The translations under genes were made by a program, and so were the position numbers. The notes beneath the pieces were generated by a model, which did no database searches, was not told the DNA's origin, and saw only the letters and a program-made list of their open reading frames with translations. A stretch of DNA of 12,114 nt from positions 1 to 12,114 of the forward strand of contig JAUWHT010000302.1 in assembly GCA_030605745.1 (NCBI GenBank). Reading direction: 5' to 3'. How positions within the stretch are numbered: the first letter of the stretch is position 1; each line of letters begins with the position of its first letter. This DNA comes from Pirellulales bacterium. GTDB taxonomy: Bacteria; Planctomycetota; Planctomycetia; Pirellulales; Thermoguttaceae. This document shows, one piece after another, positions 11,893 through 12,114 of the stretch.

Positions 11893-11916
11893 TAGTTCCA
11901 AATTTGGCCAGAACTA
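11893..11916. promoter_or_regulatory. Operator-like palindrome upstream of the sigma gene
   Basis: TAGTTC (11893-11898) and GAACTA (11911-11916) are inverted copies 12 bases apart, with CCAAATTTGG (11898-11907) overlapping the space. It lies 37-60 bases before the sigma gene start. It could be a protein-binding site, but no promoter hexamers could be fixed around it. Confidence 0.3.
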
Positions 11917-11931
11917 GCCTGTAAGCATCCG

Positions 11932-12114
11932 AGTGGCCACCACCGGGCTTGTCCCAGTGGAGCCATGATTGGCCACTACAGCAAGTGCGAAAGAAAAACC
12001 TCCTGCCCCCAATTCCTGTCGCTGCCTGCAGCGGCGACGGGAATTGGGAACGTGGGGGGACGTACCCCCACATTTTAGTGGTCAATCATGGCTCCACGGG
12101 GACAAGCCCCGTGG
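11932..12114. repeat. Structured intergenic element with long inverted arms, cut by the window edge
   Basis: Positions 11940-11978 and 12076-12114 are inverted copies that agree at about 36 of 39 bases. The right copy contains the hairpin CCACGGGG / CCCCGTGG. The left copy is framed by AGTGGCCA (11932-11939) and TGGCCACT (11970-11977). Between the arms are an 18-base stem with five-base loop (12008-12025 with 12031-12048; two wobble pairs) and a 7-base stem (12052-12058 with 12065-12071). No open frame fits. A mobile palindromic repeat or a structured RNA are both possible. Confidence 0.7.

Noticed and set aside
11516..12085. 189-codon minus-strand frame overlapping the sigma gene
   Set aside because: Second frame of the sigma gene region, arginine- and proline-rich, and it crosses the structured repeat element.

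Overview
The window reads as chromosomal DNA of a member of the Planctomycetota, probably an uncultured or anaerobic lineage. The grounds are high GC, a TraR/DksA-type zinc-finger gene directly upstream of lspA (a neighbour pair I recall from the related Chlamydiae), an ECF sigma gene paired with a zinc-binding anti-sigma-like gene, and intergenic spaces full of short repeats. No rRNA, tRNA, CRISPR array or transposase gene is visible, and lineage is inferred from gene style only.

Layout, left to right. Positions 1-1037: a possible gene start leaving the left edge, a long inverted repeat, and a minus-strand inositol-phosphatase-family gene (probable histidinol-phosphatase). Positions 1145-2260: a minus-strand operon dksA-like -> lspA with a clear sigma-70-type promoter. 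Positions 2261-2571: no recognisable gene. Positions 2572-4954: two plus-strand aspartate-family biosynthesis genes, threonine synthase (thrC) and dihydrodipicolinate reductase (dapB). Positions 5100-5510: a SpoIIAA/STAS-like small protein. Positions 5507-8355: a minus-strand tungstate ABC importer operon tupA-tupB-tupC, coupled by ATGA and GTGA overlaps. Positions 8380-10572: a divergent plus-strand cassette of a uroporphyrinogen-decarboxylase-family (MtaA/CmuA-like) methyltransferase, an unrecognised 56-residue protein and a B12-binding corrinoid protein. Positions 10758-11856: a minus-strand ECF sigma factor followed by its likely anti-sigma factor. Positions 11857-12114: a structured, gene-free element cut by the right edge.

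The strongest unexplained signal is a system of tandem repeats, nearly all with a 7-bp period, placed at gene boundaries. Units of four sequence classes (CCTACCG, AAAGCGG, GGGTCAG-like and ATTGAAA), plus one weak GATAGCT pair, are present. In seven genes the stop codon lies inside or directly against such an array (one of these has a 9-bp period). At two operon junctions, dksA-lspA and tupA-tupB, inverted AAAGCGG arrays can fold into a stem whose loop holds the downstream start codon. The 3' ends of lspA and of the methyltransferase gene share a 50-bp composite element (heptamers plus a palindrome), 45/50 identical by hand alignment. The second signal is the methyltransferase / 56-aa / corrinoid cassette beside a tungstate importer, which suggests corrinoid-dependent C1 metabolism near tungsten supply; the metabolic link is inference.
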